A stretch of 64,000 bases of DNA from Corynebacterium hindlerae (GCF_014117265.1 NZ_CP059833.1:2616595-2680594), one strand, 5' to 3'. Counted from the stretch's first letter, positions 54,375 through 63,409 are shown. Notes: generated by a model not told the origin, from the letters alone. Translations and numbers: made by a program.

Positions 54375-54985
54375 AGCTCGTCGATGCGCACAATCCGGTG
54401 CGCGCACGCGGCGAGCAGGCGGTGGTCGTGCGAGATGAGCAGCACGCCACTGCCAGCTTCGGCGCGCTTGGTGAGCAACTGAATCACGCCCGCCGTGGCA
54501 ATGGGATCCAGAGCCGAGGTTGGCTCGTCGCACACCAGATAGCGCGGCTGCTGCGCGAACGCCCGGGCGATGCAGGCGCGCTGCAGCTGCCCGTCACTGA
54601 CGTGCTCCGGGGTGCGCTCGAGCAGCTCGGGGGAGAGGAAACACTCCTGCGCAAGCTGCACGATGTCCGCGCTACCACCCGAAATGTCCAGGGGTTCCCG
54701 AATGATCTCGGTAAGCGTCCAGCCGGGGTTGGTGGCGGCGCGGGGCGATTGGTGGATCGTGGCGATCCGCGGATCCCGGCGTTTCAATGGCACATCGTCG
54801 ATGGTGACGTGACCTGCGGTGGGCTGGTAGCGACCGGTGAGAATACGGCCCAGCGTGGTTTTCCCGGACCCCGAGGCGCCGATGAGGCCGACGATCTCGC
54901 CCGGCGCGATCGATAGCGTCACGTCTTCTAAGACAGATTTGGTGCCGAAGCGGATGCTGATGTTGTGCGCGGTGAGACTAGCCAC
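54371..54985 (-). CDS. Oligopeptide/metallophore-type ABC transporter ATPase (short)
   Basis: 204 aa. Walker A GLIGASGSGKTTLGRIL, the signature region EHVSDGQLQRACIARAFA (SDGQ in place of SGGQ), Walker [17 protein letters not shown]-loop LLISHDHRLLAAC. It lacks the C-terminal oligopeptide-transporter extension of DppF, so it is a minimal ATPase. It pairs with the ATPase half of the upstream fusion; its start overlaps that gene by 8 bp. Last gene of the four-gene operon. Confidence 0.88.
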   Translation of the reverse strand: MASLTAHNISIRFGTKSVLEDVTLSIAPGEIVGLIGASGSGKTTLGRILTGRYQPTAGHVTIDDVPLKRRDPRIATIHQSPRAATNPGWTLTEIIREPLDISGGSADIVQLAQECFLSPELLERTPEHVSDGQLQRACIARAFAQQPRYLVCDEPTSALDPIATAGVIQLLTKRAEAGSGVLLISHDHRLLAACAHRIVRIDEL

Positions 54986-56582
54986 TGACGAACTCCTTTG
55001 TCAGGCGCAGCCCACCGCTTGGTAGGGCCGCGAGCAGCGCCTTGGTGTAGGGGTGGGTGGGATTGTCCAGCACGTGCGGGCCGTGTTCGACGATCTCACC
55101 GTGGTGCATGACGGAGATGTGGTGGCAGATGCCGGCGTCGATGAGGTCCTCGATGTCGTGGGTGATGAGCAGCACCGTGGTGCCGCTGTCCGCGATCTCC
55201 CGCAGCAGGGCGAGGATCTCCAGGGTGAGGTCGGGGTCGAGCGCGCTGGTCGGCTCATCGGCAACGATCACCTGGGGATCTCCTGCGAGGGCGCCGGCGA
55301 TGGCGACGCGCTGCATCATGCCACCGGAGAGCTGGTGGGGGAAGTAGTCGGCGATGTCCGGGGTCAGGTGCACCAGCTCCAGCAGCTCCGGCACCGTGTG
55401 CATGCCGGTGCTCAGCTCGGCGAGTTGCGGGCCGATGCGGCGCACCGGGGTAAACGACGTCGCGGCGGACTGTGGGACGAAGCTGACGTTTGAGCCACGC
55501 AGGGCGCTTAACGACGCCCCGGGTTTCCGCGTTGCCGCTGCCGACTCACATTCGGTCAAGCGTTCCCCCGCCACGCTGATTGTGCCGGTAACGCTGCACC
55601 CTGGTGGGATCGCACCAAGCAGTGCGCGCCCCAGCGTGCTTTTTCCTGAACCGGATGCGCCGACGAGGCCATGGACCTGACCGGGGGTGAGCTCTAGGGT
55701 GGCGTCATGCACCAACGTGGTGCCATCGTCAGCGGTGACCGTGAGCCCAGCGACTCCGGTGTCGGGAACCTCAGCAGCAACGGCAAGGTCGGCGTCACAG
55801 TCTCGCGCTGTGGTGTCTTTCTTGCGCATCAATGACATCGCGGAGATCGTGGTCAACAGCAACACAATGCCGGGGAACACCAGGGACCACCAGGCACCTT
55901 TCATGATGTCCTCGCGCGCCAGATCCATCAGCGTGCCGAGCGACGGCTCATTGGGCTGGATACCCAGGCCCAGGAAACTAAGCGCTGATTCGTGCCACAC
56001 CGCGTGGGGCATGAGCATGGTGATCGCGACGACCGCTTGGCTCAGAGCCGCGGGGAAGTAGTGGCGGCGCAGGATCCAGCGGGGCCGGGCCCCGGCCCCA
56101 TAAGAGGCATCGACGAAATCGGAGGCGCGCACGGACAGCACCGTGGAACGGATAATACGGGCCACAGGCGCCCAGTGCGTGATACCGATGGAAATGATCA
56201 GCGCCGGAATCGATCCCTGAAACAGGGCGACGATCACCACGGACAAAATCATGTGCGGGATCGAGTTGATGGCGTCGGTAAGCCGCATGATCACGCGGTC
56301 CACCCAACCACCCAACGTCGCCGCGCTCAGGCCCACCACCACGCCCAGCGCGGTAGCCAACAACGCGGAAATAAGGCCGATCAGCAGCGACACCCGCAGC
56401 GCCTGCGCGGTACGCACGAACAGGTCAAAACCGAAATGGTCCGTGCCCCACCAGTGTTCGCCACTCGGGGCCTGCAGGGCTGTGGCGAAACTCGGGGAGC
56501 CTTGATCCAGCAACGCCGGAACCAACAGTGCATACAACAACACCAGCACAAACAAGCTGGCACCTAAGCGTGGTTTAAACAT
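54978..56582 (-). CDS. Fused ABC permease-ATPase (DppC-DppD type)
   Basis: 534 aa. Residues 1-255 are a DppC-like permease with about six helices and the EAA-type loop ASYGAGARPRWILRRHYFPAAL. Residues ~280-534 are an ATPase with Walker A GLVGASGSGKSTLGRALL, signature LSGGMMQRVAIAGALA, Walker [15 protein letters not shown] and LLITHDIEDL. One polypeptide thus supplies both a membrane half and a motor half. No stop or frameshift is at the junction, so it looks like a genuine fusion. It overlaps its neighbours by 8 bp on both sides. Confidence 0.9.
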   Translation of the reverse strand: MFKPRLGASLFVLVLLYALLVPALLDQGSPSFATALQAPSGEHWWGTDHFGFDLFVRTAQALRVSLLIGLISALLATALGVVVGLSAATLGGWVDRVIMRLTDAINSIPHMILSVVIVALFQGSIPALIISIGITHWAPVARIIRSTVLSVRASDFVDASYGAGARPRWILRRHYFPAALSQAVVAITMLMPHAVWHESALSFLGLGIQPNEPSLGTLMDLAREDIMKGAWWSLVFPGIVLLLTTISAMSLMRKKDTTARDCDADLAVAAEVPDTGVAGLTVTADDGTTLVHDATLELTPGQVHGLVGASGSGKSTLGRALLGAIPPGCSVTGTISVAGERLTECESAAATRKPGASLSALRGSNVSFVPQSAATSFTPVRRIGPQLAELSTGMHTVPELLELVHLTPDIADYFPHQLSGGMMQRVAIAGALAGDPQVIVADEPTSALDPDLTLEILALLREIADSGTTVLLITHDIEDLIDAGICHHISVMHHGEIVEHGPHVLDNPTHPYTKALLAALPSGGLRLTKEFVSG

Positions 56583-57564
56583 CGGTCACCCTCGGATCAA
56601 TCAAAACGTAGGCAATGTCACTAGCCAGCGACCCCAACATCACCACCACGGTTGTCGCCGCCGTGATGAACGCCAGGAGCGGAAAATCCACTGCAATCGC
56701 GGACTCGACCGTGGCGAAAGCCAGGCCCGGCCAGGAAAACACCGTCTCCACGATGAGCGCCCCCACCACCAGCTCACTCAGGCGCGCACCGATCAGCGTC
56801 ACCAACGGCATGAGGGACATCGGCAAGATGTGGCGCAGCAGAATCTTCCGCTGGCTCAGCCCCCGCAACCGGGCGGTACGCACCGCCTCTGATGCCGAAG
56901 CATCACGCGCCGCCTGCTGCATCGCCAGCAACGGCCAGGACAGCTGCGAGATCGCCAACACACACGCCGGCGCAATCAGATACGGTCCCACATTCGCCAG
57001 CGACGGCTCCCGCCCGATCGGGGCAGCCCCACCGATCGGGATGGCATGCAGCAACAAGCCGAAGAACAGCACCGTGCCCAGCGCATACACATACGACGGC
57101 GTCGCAGCGATAAACACACCCACCGCCGTGACACAGCGATCCACCAGCCCGTGCGGATGACGAGCAGAAAGAATCCCCAGCACCACAGCCAGCAGCATCA
57201 GGATCGCCAGCCCCACCGCAGATAGCAACAGCGTCCACGGCAGGCGCTCCACAATCACATCCGCCACCGGCTTGTGATAAATCCGGGACCAGCCCAAATC
57301 ACCCTGCAGCAAGTGCTGCCACCAATACAGCCACTGCCCCCACCACGGCCGATCCATACCAAGCGACGCCGCGATCTCCGCCAGCTCCGCATCGGTATAA
57401 CTGCCGTAGTCGGAACCTAAGTGATGGGCCAACGGGTCAAACGGCGACACCGCAGCCAAACCGAAAATCGCGAACGTCACCCCGAACGTGGTGAAAGCAG
57501 TAATCACCAAGCGGGTGCCGATCATCTTCGGCAGGCTGCGCACATTATCGCGATGTGTCAGCAT
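56575..57564 (-). CDS. ABC transporter permease (DppB type)
   Basis: 329 aa, six to seven helices. The N-terminal helix is followed by the ~70-residue outer loop (SLGMDRPWWGQWLYWWQHLLQGDLGWSRIYHKPV, typical of DppB/NikB). The C-terminal EAA loop reads RTARLRGLSQRKILLRHILPMSLMPLVTLIG. It forms the channel with the permease half of the fusion encoded next. It begins 3 bp after the binding-protein stop. Confidence 0.92.
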   Translation of the reverse strand: MLTHRDNVRSLPKMIGTRLVITAFTTFGVTFAIFGLAAVSPFDPLAHHLGSDYGSYTDAELAEIAASLGMDRPWWGQWLYWWQHLLQGDLGWSRIYHKPVADVIVERLPWTLLLSAVGLAILMLLAVVLGILSARHPHGLVDRCVTAVGVFIAATPSYVYALGTVLFFGLLLHAIPIGGAAPIGREPSLANVGPYLIAPACVLAISQLSWPLLAMQQAARDASASEAVRTARLRGLSQRKILLRHILPMSLMPLVTLIGARLSELVVGALIVETVFSWPGLAFATVESAIAVDFPLLAFITAATTVVVMLGSLASDIAYVLIDPRVTDV

Positions 57565-57567
57565 AAG

Positions 57568-59160
57568 CTACTTAGACCACTCCGACATCCGCCACCACGG
57601 ACCCCACGTCGCATCGTGGATGTGTGGCTCAATAATCACGCCCGGCTTCTGGTAACCGTTCGGCTTGGACACGTAAATGTGATCCAGATTCAGCAGCACC
57701 AGTGCGGAAGGATTGTCGAAGTACAGCTCCTGCGCTTTCTTCCACAACTCATTGCGCTTATCGGTATCTACCTCACTGCGAGCCTCATCCAGCAAGGCAT
57801 CCAGCTCCGCAGAACCGTAATCACCCGGGTTGGCGTACTTGCTCGTGGCCTCCGTACGGGTGTGCAGATACTCGTACACCATCACCGTCGGATCATATGG
57901 GGCAGAACCGCCGCCCAGCACCGCGGCAGCCTTGCTCAGCTGCGGGGCAATCTCATCCCAGGTCCCCGACTTGAGTTCAAACTCCAGGCCCAGTTTCTTC
58001 ATCTGCGAAGCGAACTCCACCGCGATGTCGCGCCGGGTGGTGTCGTTTCCGGCGTAGAACAGGTCGATGTGGAACGGCTTGCCGTCCTTCTGTCGCATCC
58101 CATCGGCGCCCTTGACCCAGCCCGCCTCATCGAGAAGCTGCTCAGCCTTCGCGGTGTCGTACTTGAATCCCACCTGAGGGTTGTGGGCGTCGCCGTAGAG
58201 TTTGGAGAGCAGGGTATCGATGGAGACACCGTAACCGGAGAGGGTGCCGTCGATAAGCGCCTGCCTATCGACGCCGTAGTTCAGAGCCTGGCGCACCTTC
58301 GGGTCCGCTAGTTCCGGCACCTTCGGGAAGGAAATGCCGCGCCAGTCCGCGGTGTGAGCGACGTCGATGTTCAGGTTCTTGGCGTTCTTCACGCTGGCCG
58401 CCTGGGCCGGTGGGATTGCCGCACCGTCAACCTCACCAGCGACGACGCGCTGCGCACGGGCTGTATCATCGGCAGCGGTGGTGATCACCAGCTCACGAAC
58501 CGGGGGAGTGCCGCCCCAGTAGTTCTCATTAGCCTTGAGGACAGTTTCATCGGCCTTGTGCGAGACAAAGACGTACGGCCCGGTGCCCACGGGGTGGGTG
58601 TTGAGCTCCGAATCGGCCACCGGGACACTGTCGTTCGTCTTTTCCGATGGGGTGATCGCGTACGCCAGGCGGGAATGCATCTCCGCCAGCGGGTACTTCA
58701 GCCGGAACACCACGGTGTGCTCGTCCGGGGTTTGCACCTCATCGATCATGTTGTAGCGGGCGACCACCTCGGAACCGGCCTTGAGGTCGCGTGCCACGTC
58801 GTAGGAGGCCTTCACATCGGCGGAATCGAAGTCGGAGCCGTCGGAGAATTTGATGCCCGTCTTGAGCTTCACCGTCCATTCGGTGGCATCGGCGTTGTGC
58901 GTCGGCATCTCGGCTGCGAGCGCGGGTTCAAACTCCGGGATGGTGTCCGGGGAGCCGGCCTTCGGGCGCAGCAAGCCGTCGTAGACCGGGCTCACGCCAG
59001 TTTGGCCGAATCCGGATGCCGGGTGATATTTCTTGGCGGCTGCACGGTCCGCGAGGACCAGGCGCTCGGGGAACTCGCCGGAGGCTTCGCTCTGGCCTGG
59101 GTCGCCACACGACGTCAGAGTCAGAGCCAGTGCTGGGATGAGCAGCAATGGACGCTTCAT
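57568..59160 (-). CDS. ABC substrate-binding lipoprotein, SBP family 5
   Basis: 530 aa. Lipobox LTSC with Cys at residue 18. SBP_bac_5 features: VSPVYDGLLRPKAGSPDTIPEFEPALA, WTVKLKTGIKFSDGSDFDSADV, VGTGPYVFVSH, VPELADPKVRQALNYGVDRQALI. The family takes up peptides, nickel, heme or opine-type metallophores. Upstream lie a DtxR-like iron box and a Zur-like zinc box, which argues for a metal-complex substrate rather than peptide food. An AGAAAGG ribosome site precedes the ATG. First gene of the four-gene operon. Confidence 0.88.
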   Translation of the reverse strand: MKRPLLLIPALALTLTSCGDPGQSEASGEFPERLVLADRAAAKKYHPASGFGQTGVSPVYDGLLRPKAGSPDTIPEFEPALAAEMPTHNADATEWTVKLKTGIKFSDGSDFDSADVKASYDVARDLKAGSEVVARYNMIDEVQTPDEHTVVFRLKYPLAEMHSRLAYAITPSEKTNDSVPVADSELNTHPVGTGPYVFVSHKADETVLKANENYWGGTPPVRELVITTAADDTARAQRVVAGEVDGAAIPPAQAASVKNAKNLNIDVAHTADWRGISFPKVPELADPKVRQALNYGVDRQALIDGTLSGYGVSIDTLLSKLYGDAHNPQVGFKYDTAKAEQLLDEAGWVKGADGMRQKDGKPFHIDLFYAGNDTTRRDIAVEFASQMKKLGLEFELKSGTWDEIAPQLSKAAAVLGGGSAPYDPTVMVYEYLHTRTEATSKYANPGDYGSAELDALLDEARSEVDTDKRNELWKKAQELYFDNPSALVLLNLDHIYVSKPNGYQKPGVIIEPHIHDATWGPWWRMSEWSK

Positions 59161-59198
59161 TTTTACCTTTCTGAAGAGATAACTTCGGTTAGTTGAAA

Positions 59199-59217
59199 TA
59201 AGGGCATACTAACCTAA
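59199..59217 (-). promoter_or_regulatory. DtxR-like iron box
   Basis: On the minus strand TTAGGTTAGTATGCCCTTA matches the DtxR consensus palindrome at about 14 of 19 positions, including the whole left half TTAGGTTAG. It overlaps the probable -10 TAGTAT (59211-59206) of the ABC operon. Binding is inferred. Confidence 0.55.
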
Positions 59218-59225
59218 TCCTAGAA

Positions 59226-59246
59226 TGATAATGGAAGCTGTTATCA
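59226..59246. promoter_or_regulatory. Zur-like zinc box
   Basis: A 21-bp interrupted palindrome, TGATAAT at the left and TTATCA at the right. The outer bases match the actinobacterial Zur consensus (about 14 of 21); the centre does not. It covers the -35 region of the ABC operon and the last codon of the upstream methyltransferase gene. Confidence 0.55.
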
Positions 59247-59975
59247 AAATAAATAAGGTTTGTGTGAGACAAAAATCACAGTGCCCGGAAACATCTTCCC
59301 CCTCATCGGTGACCACTGGCCCCAATTCTCCGTCAGCCCTTCCGGCCACTCCGGCTCAATCACATCATCGAGAACAAACCCCACCTGTAATAACTCCCGA
59401 ATCCGATCGCCCATCGTCCGATGCTGCTCCGCATACGTCACCTCACCGCCCGCCACCTCGACATAGCCCGACCGGTCAAAATAGCTAAACTGCACCTCAA
59501 AGCTCTCCGGATCATCGGCAAAAATCCACCGCATCGGATGATTGATAGACATTACAAAACGACCGCCAGGCTTCACGACGCGCACAGCCTCCCGCAACAC
59601 ATCCACCGAAGATTCCACGAACGGAATCGCCCCGAACGCCGAGAACGCCACATCAAAAGCTCCATCGGCAAACGGCATCTCCAGGGCGTTGGCCTGGACG
59701 AGGTTTCCCGACCCGTGCCGAAGCATCCCCATCGACAAATCAAACCCAACCGCCAGGTGGGCATGACCTTCGAGCCATCGCGTACAGGAGGCCGAGCCAC
59801 AGCCAATTTCTAGGACTCGTTTGTTTCGGACGTCGCCAAGCAGCCGTGCGTCCTTTTCGTGCAACATCTCGGGACACCAATAGAAGGACGAAAGATAGTT
59901 TTTGTGTGACTCGTGATAGTTGTGTGCATCCTGATCCCACCAGGCGCGGTTCGCTGTCGAAAATTCTGAAGACAT
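59244..59975 (-). CDS. SAM-dependent methyltransferase
   Basis: 243 aa. SAM motif VLEIGCGSASCTRWLEGHA (about residues 55-73), VGFDLSMGMLRHG, FDVAFSAFGAIPFV, VVKPGGRFVMSINHPMRW. The N-terminal FSTANRAWWDQDAHNYHESHKNYL resembles corynebacterial/mycobacterial small-molecule methyltransferases. Substrate unknown. The stop is 83 bp before the ABC operon start on the same strand; the metal boxes lie in between, so it is probably a separate unit. Confidence 0.87.
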   Translation of the reverse strand: MSSEFSTANRAWWDQDAHNYHESHKNYLSSFYWCPEMLHEKDARLLGDVRNKRVLEIGCGSASCTRWLEGHAHLAVGFDLSMGMLRHGSGNLVQANALEMPFADGAFDVAFSAFGAIPFVESSVDVLREAVRVVKPGGRFVMSINHPMRWIFADDPESFEVQFSYFDRSGYVEVAGGEVTYAEQHRTMGDRIRELLQVGFVLDDVIEPEWPEGLTENWGQWSPMRGKMFPGTVIFVSHKPYLF

Positions 59976-60056
59976 ACGCCACTTTCTATTTGATTCTGCA
60001 GGTAAAAGGGACTATTGTTTGTGAAGCGTGTCTGCACGGGCGCGCGGTGGATACTC

Positions 60057-60128
60057 TATAGGAAAGTGTCATACCCGCGTTCTTGCACTTCAGACCCGCA
60101 AATCCCTGTCCATTTTCGATTTCCTATA
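60057..60128 (+). promoter_or_regulatory. rpsA leader inverted repeat
   Basis: TATAGGAAA (60057-60065) and TTTCCTATA (60120-60128) are perfect inverted copies 54 bp apart, the right one 21 bp before the rpsA ATG. The left copy overlaps an AT-rich -10-like patch. It could be a leader hairpin for S1 autocontrol or a chance pair. Confidence 0.35.
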
Positions 60129-60149
60129 AGCTTTCGGAGCTATTAACAC

Positions 60150-61604
60150 ATGCCCAACCACAACGTTCCTCAGGTAGCCATCAACGACATCGGCACCGCT
60201 GAGGATTTCCTCGCAGCGATCGACGCCACCATCAAGTACTTCAACGACGGCGACATTGTTGAAGGTACCGTCGTCAAGGTCGATCACGACGAGGTACTGC
60301 TCGATATCGGATACAAGACCGAAGGTGTCATCCCATCCCGCGAGCTGTCCATCAAGCACGACGTTGACCCAGACGAGGTCGTGCAGGTCGGCGACCAGAT
60401 CGATGCACTCGTCCTCACCAAGGAGGACAAGGAGGGCCGTCTGATCCTGTCCAAGAAGCGCGCACAGTACGAGCGTGCTTGGGGCGCCATCGAAGAGCTC
60501 AAGGAGAAGGACGAGCCAGTCACCGGTACCGTCATCGAGGTTGTCAAGGGCGGCCTGATCCTGGACATCGGTCTGCGTGGCTTCCTGCCAGCATCCCTCG
60601 TCGAAATGCGTCGCGTCCGCGACCTCGACCCATACATCGGCCAGCAGATCGAAGCTAAGATCATCGAGCTGGACAAGCACCGCAACAACGTGGTCCTCTC
60701 CCGCCGCGCATGGCTCGAGCAGACCCAGTCCGAGGTCCGCTCCGAGTTCCTCGCACAGCTGCAGAAGGGCCAGGTCCGCAAGGGCGTTGTTTCCTCCATC
60801 GTCAACTTCGGCGCATTCGTCGATCTCGGCGGCGTAGACGGCCTCGTCCACGTTTCCGAGCTGTCCTGGAAGCACATCGACCACCCATCCGAGGTTGTTG
60901 CCGTTGGCGACGAAGTCACCGTCGAAGTCATCGACGTTGTGCTTGAGCGCGAGCGCGTCTCCCTGTCCCTGAAGGCAACCCAGGAAGACCCATGGCGCGT
61001 CTTCGCACGCACCCACGCTGTGGGCCAGATCGTGCCTGGTAAGGTCACCAAGCTCGTCCCATTCGGCGCATTCGTCCGCGTCGAAGAAGGCATCGAGGGC
61101 CTCGTCCACATCTCCGAGCTGGCTGAGCGCCACGTCGAGGTCCCCGACCAGGTCGTCTCTGTTGGCGACGAAGCAATGGTCAAGGTCATTGACATCGACC
61201 TCGAGCGCCGTCGCATCTCCCTCTCCCTCAAGCAGGCCGACGAGGACTACACCGAAGAGTTCGACCCATCCAAGTACGGCATGGCCGACTCCTACGACGA
61301 GCAGGGCAACTACATCTTCCCAGAAGGCTTCGACCCAGAGACCAACGAATGGCTCGAAGGCTTCGAAGAGCAGCGCGCAGAGTGGGAAGCTCGCTACGCA
61401 GAGTCCGAGCGTCGCCACCAGCTCCACACCGCACAAATCGAGAAGAACCGTGCCGCTGCAGCTGAAGCTGCAGCATCCGCACCAGCAAACTACTCTTCCG
61501 AAGCATCCTCCGCCGAGGCTGCAGCACCAGCAGAAGAGTCCGCAGGTTCCCTCGCATCCGACGAACAGCTCGCAGCACTTCGCGAAAAGCTCGCCGGCAA
61601 CTAG
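60150..61604 (+). CDS. rpsA: 30S ribosomal protein S1
   Basis: 484 aa with four S1 RNA-binding domains: about 35-105 (GDIVEGTVVKVDHDEVLLDIGYKTEG), 122-190, 207-280 (GQVRKGVVSSIVNFGAFVDLGGVDGLVHVSELSW) and 293-365 (GQIVPGKVTKLVPFGAFVRVEEGIEGLVHISELA). This is the actinobacterial four-domain form. An acidic and Ala/Glu-rich tail of ~110 residues follows. It recruits mRNA to the 30S subunit, yet many genes here appear leaderless. Codon use is strongly biased. Confidence 0.97.
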   Translation: MPNHNVPQVAINDIGTAEDFLAAIDATIKYFNDGDIVEGTVVKVDHDEVLLDIGYKTEGVIPSRELSIKHDVDPDEVVQVGDQIDALVLTKEDKEGRLILSKKRAQYERAWGAIEELKEKDEPVTGTVIEVVKGGLILDIGLRGFLPASLVEMRRVRDLDPYIGQQIEAKIIELDKHRNNVVLSRRAWLEQTQSEVRSEFLAQLQKGQVRKGVVSSIVNFGAFVDLGGVDGLVHVSELSWKHIDHPSEVVAVGDEVTVEVIDVVLERERVSLSLKATQEDPWRVFARTHAVGQIVPGKVTKLVPFGAFVRVEEGIEGLVHISELAERHVEVPDQVVSVGDEAMVKVIDIDLERRRISLSLKQADEDYTEEFDPSKYGMADSYDEQGNYIFPEGFDPETNEWLEGFEEQRAEWEARYAESERRHQLHTAQIEKNRAAAAEAAASAPANYSSEASSAEAAAPAEESAGSLASDEQLAALREKLAGN

Positions 61605-61620
61605 TCACTAACTAGACCCC

Positions 61621-61653
61621 AAGGCCCGCCCCCATCGAGAGGCGGGCCTTTTG
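61621..61653 (+). terminator. rpsA terminator
   Basis: Perfect 10-bp stem AAGGCCCGCC / GGCGGGCCTT followed by TTGC, 16 nt after the stop. Confidence 0.85.
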
Positions 61654-61667
61654 CGTACACTAAACAC

Positions 61668-62243
61668 ATGCTCATCGGACTCACCGGAGGCATCGGCTCC
61701 GGAAAATCAACAGTAGCCACCATGCTCCGCCACCGCGGCTTCACCATCATCGACGCAGACCAAATCGCCCGCGACATCGTCGAACCCGGAGAACCCGCCC
61801 TCGCCGCCCTCATCGACGCCTTCGGCCCCGACATCATCGACGGCCAGCGACTCAACCGGCCCAAACTCGCCGAGATCGCCTTCGCCTCCCCATCGGCAAC
61901 TGCACGGCTCAACGCGATCATGCACCCAAGAATTCGGGAAGAAACCGACCGACGCATCGCGCAAGCTCCCGGAGACGTTGTTTACGACATGCCCCTCCTC
62001 GTCGACCTCGGCCTCCATAAAAACATGGACCTCGTCGTCGTTGTCACCGTTGACCCCGAAACCCGCGTGCAACGCCTCATCGGACGTGGTCTTACAGCTG
62101 ACGACGCAAGGAAACGGATGAGTGCGCAAATTTCCGATGATCAGCGTAACGCGGCCGCCGATGTACTCATCGACAACAATGGAACGCTGGAAGAGCTGCA
62201 GCTGCAGGTCGATGCATTCGTGGAAAGGATTCGTCATGCTTGA
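61668..62243 (+). CDS. coaE: Dephospho-CoA kinase
   Basis: 191 aa. Walker A GLTGGIGSGKSTV at residues 3-15, then DADQIARDIVEPGEPAL, MHPRIREET, YDMPLLVDLGLHKNMD, VTVDPETRVQRLIGRGLTADDARKRMSAQI. It phosphorylates dephospho-CoA, the last CoA step; coaD is at 37282. Leaderless start: TACACT (61656-61661) then six bases and ATG. The C-terminal extension found in some actinobacteria is absent. Confidence 0.96.
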   Translation: MLIGLTGGIGSGKSTVATMLRHRGFTIIDADQIARDIVEPGEPALAALIDAFGPDIIDGQRLNRPKLAEIAFASPSATARLNAIMHPRIREETDRRIAQAPGDVVYDMPLLVDLGLHKNMDLVVVVTVDPETRVQRLIGRGLTADDARKRMSAQISDDQRNAAADVLIDNNGTLEELQLQVDAFVERIRHA

Positions 62244-62562
62244 AAAGCTGGTCGGTACGTGGCCAGGGACGGGCAAAAGGCCTTTACCCGACGATTGACC
62301 CCTTTCGAATACGAAGAGACCAACGAACTCCCGGGAAGCCGTTTCAGGTGTATGCACAGAAGACTAAAGGGAGGCGAGGTCCGATGCATACCGAAACGGG
62401 TTTCCTCCGCCAAGTTGCCGATGGGAGGGGGAGTTTATTCGCTCTCCACCTACCGGTCAGGCGGAGATTCTCGTTTCCCTGGACGTGTCGAATGTCCAGA
62501 ATTCAAGCACGGCGAAGCGAGTGTATTGCCCTGGAGGGCGATACACTGCGCTCGGAGTTTTT
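62244..62562 (+). other. Structured intergenic region, possible non-coding RNA
   Basis: 319 bp with no convincing gene. It holds a long imperfect hairpin, CCGTTTC..GTATGCA (62339-62356) with TGCATAC.GAAACGG (62385-62399), further GC-rich complementary blocks, and a terminator at its end. Open frames across it have neither ribosome sites nor recognisable products. It matches no RNA family I can recall. Confidence 0.4.
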
Positions 62563-62564
62563 TT
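62515..62564 (+). terminator. Terminator with long stem
   Basis: GTGTATTGCCCT-GG-AGGGCGATACAC (62521-62546; one T-G pair) with flanking GCGAG/CTCG pairs and a seven-T run at 62558-62564. It would stop plus-strand transcription from coaE or the region after it. Confidence 0.7.
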
Positions 62565-63409
62565 ATGGCTGCGGTGGGGAGTGTCTTGTGGCGTAGTAGT
62601 CGTATGTGAGTCCGCGCCAACCGGAGGTGAGGAGGTCGTTTCCGGAGTAGCGGATGGGGTCACCTTTTCTTCGTTGATGTCCGGGGTAGCCGCCGTTGCC
62701 TCGGACTATTCGTCCGTGGTTTTCGTTGTCGGGGTCGTCATCGTTCATGCCGTTGTGTGTTGGGCATAGCGGGGTGAGGTTTTCCCAGGATGTTTCTCCG
62801 CCTCGGGACCAGGCGTCGATGTGGTGGGATTGGCATTCGGCGGCGGGGCGGTGGCAGCCGGGCCAGGAGCAGATGAGGGTTTCCAGGTTGGCGATCATGC
62901 GGTGTGCGCCGGTGGAGCAGCGGGTGTCTTGGATGGGGGCTACTGCGGTGGCGTGGGCGACGCCGTCGGCGTCGAGGGCGGTTTGGAGAACCCAGCCGGT
63001 GTTATCGAGTTGGCCTTTGAGGGCTTCCTCGGGTGTGATACGGGCGCCGTCGGCGGTGACCAGGTAGCCGCGGTCCCAGATGAGGGAGCGGTCGACGGGG
63101 ATGAGGAGGACGGGTTTGTAGGTGGGGGTGGTGTTTGCCGATGGGGAGAGGAGTTTTTGTTTGAGCCAGATGTCGAGGGCTTGTCCGAAGGTGTGGGTGT
63201 CGCGTTTTTTCCCGATGAAGGGGCGGGATTGTTCGCGGATGTGGGCCCATTCGGCGTCGGTGAGGTGGAAGGTGATGCGGCGTCGGCCCCAGAGGTCAGG
63301 CCGCTTTGCGACGCCGACGGTTCCGCGTGGCGGGTGAGGTTTGCCGGCTCTTCCGGTTTCAGAGTGCGTAGCTGACCATGGGGTGGGGTTCGGGGTGGCA
63401 CAACATATA
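62563..63409 (-). pseudogene. HNH endonuclease (13E12/DUF222 type), 5' end removed
   Basis: A minus-strand frame without a start codon runs from the IS edge to 62563. It reads RRRITFHLTDAEWAHIREQS, then LLIPVDRSLIWDRGYLVTAD, then the HNH domain CSWPGCHRPAAECQSHHIDA, WENLTPLCPTHN. This is the C-terminal part of the DUF222/HNH proteins common in actinobacteria. The N-terminal DUF222 half is missing and ISL3-type DNA begins there. Probably inactive. Confidence 0.8.

Noticed and set aside
61707..62357. Long minus-strand frame over coaE
   Set aside because: Antisense shadow of coaE, caused by the GC-rich third positions of the real gene.
62259..62609. 116-codon plus-strand open frame after coaE
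   Set aside because: It spans a clear terminator with a seven-T run and has no ribosome site. The structured-RNA reading fits better.
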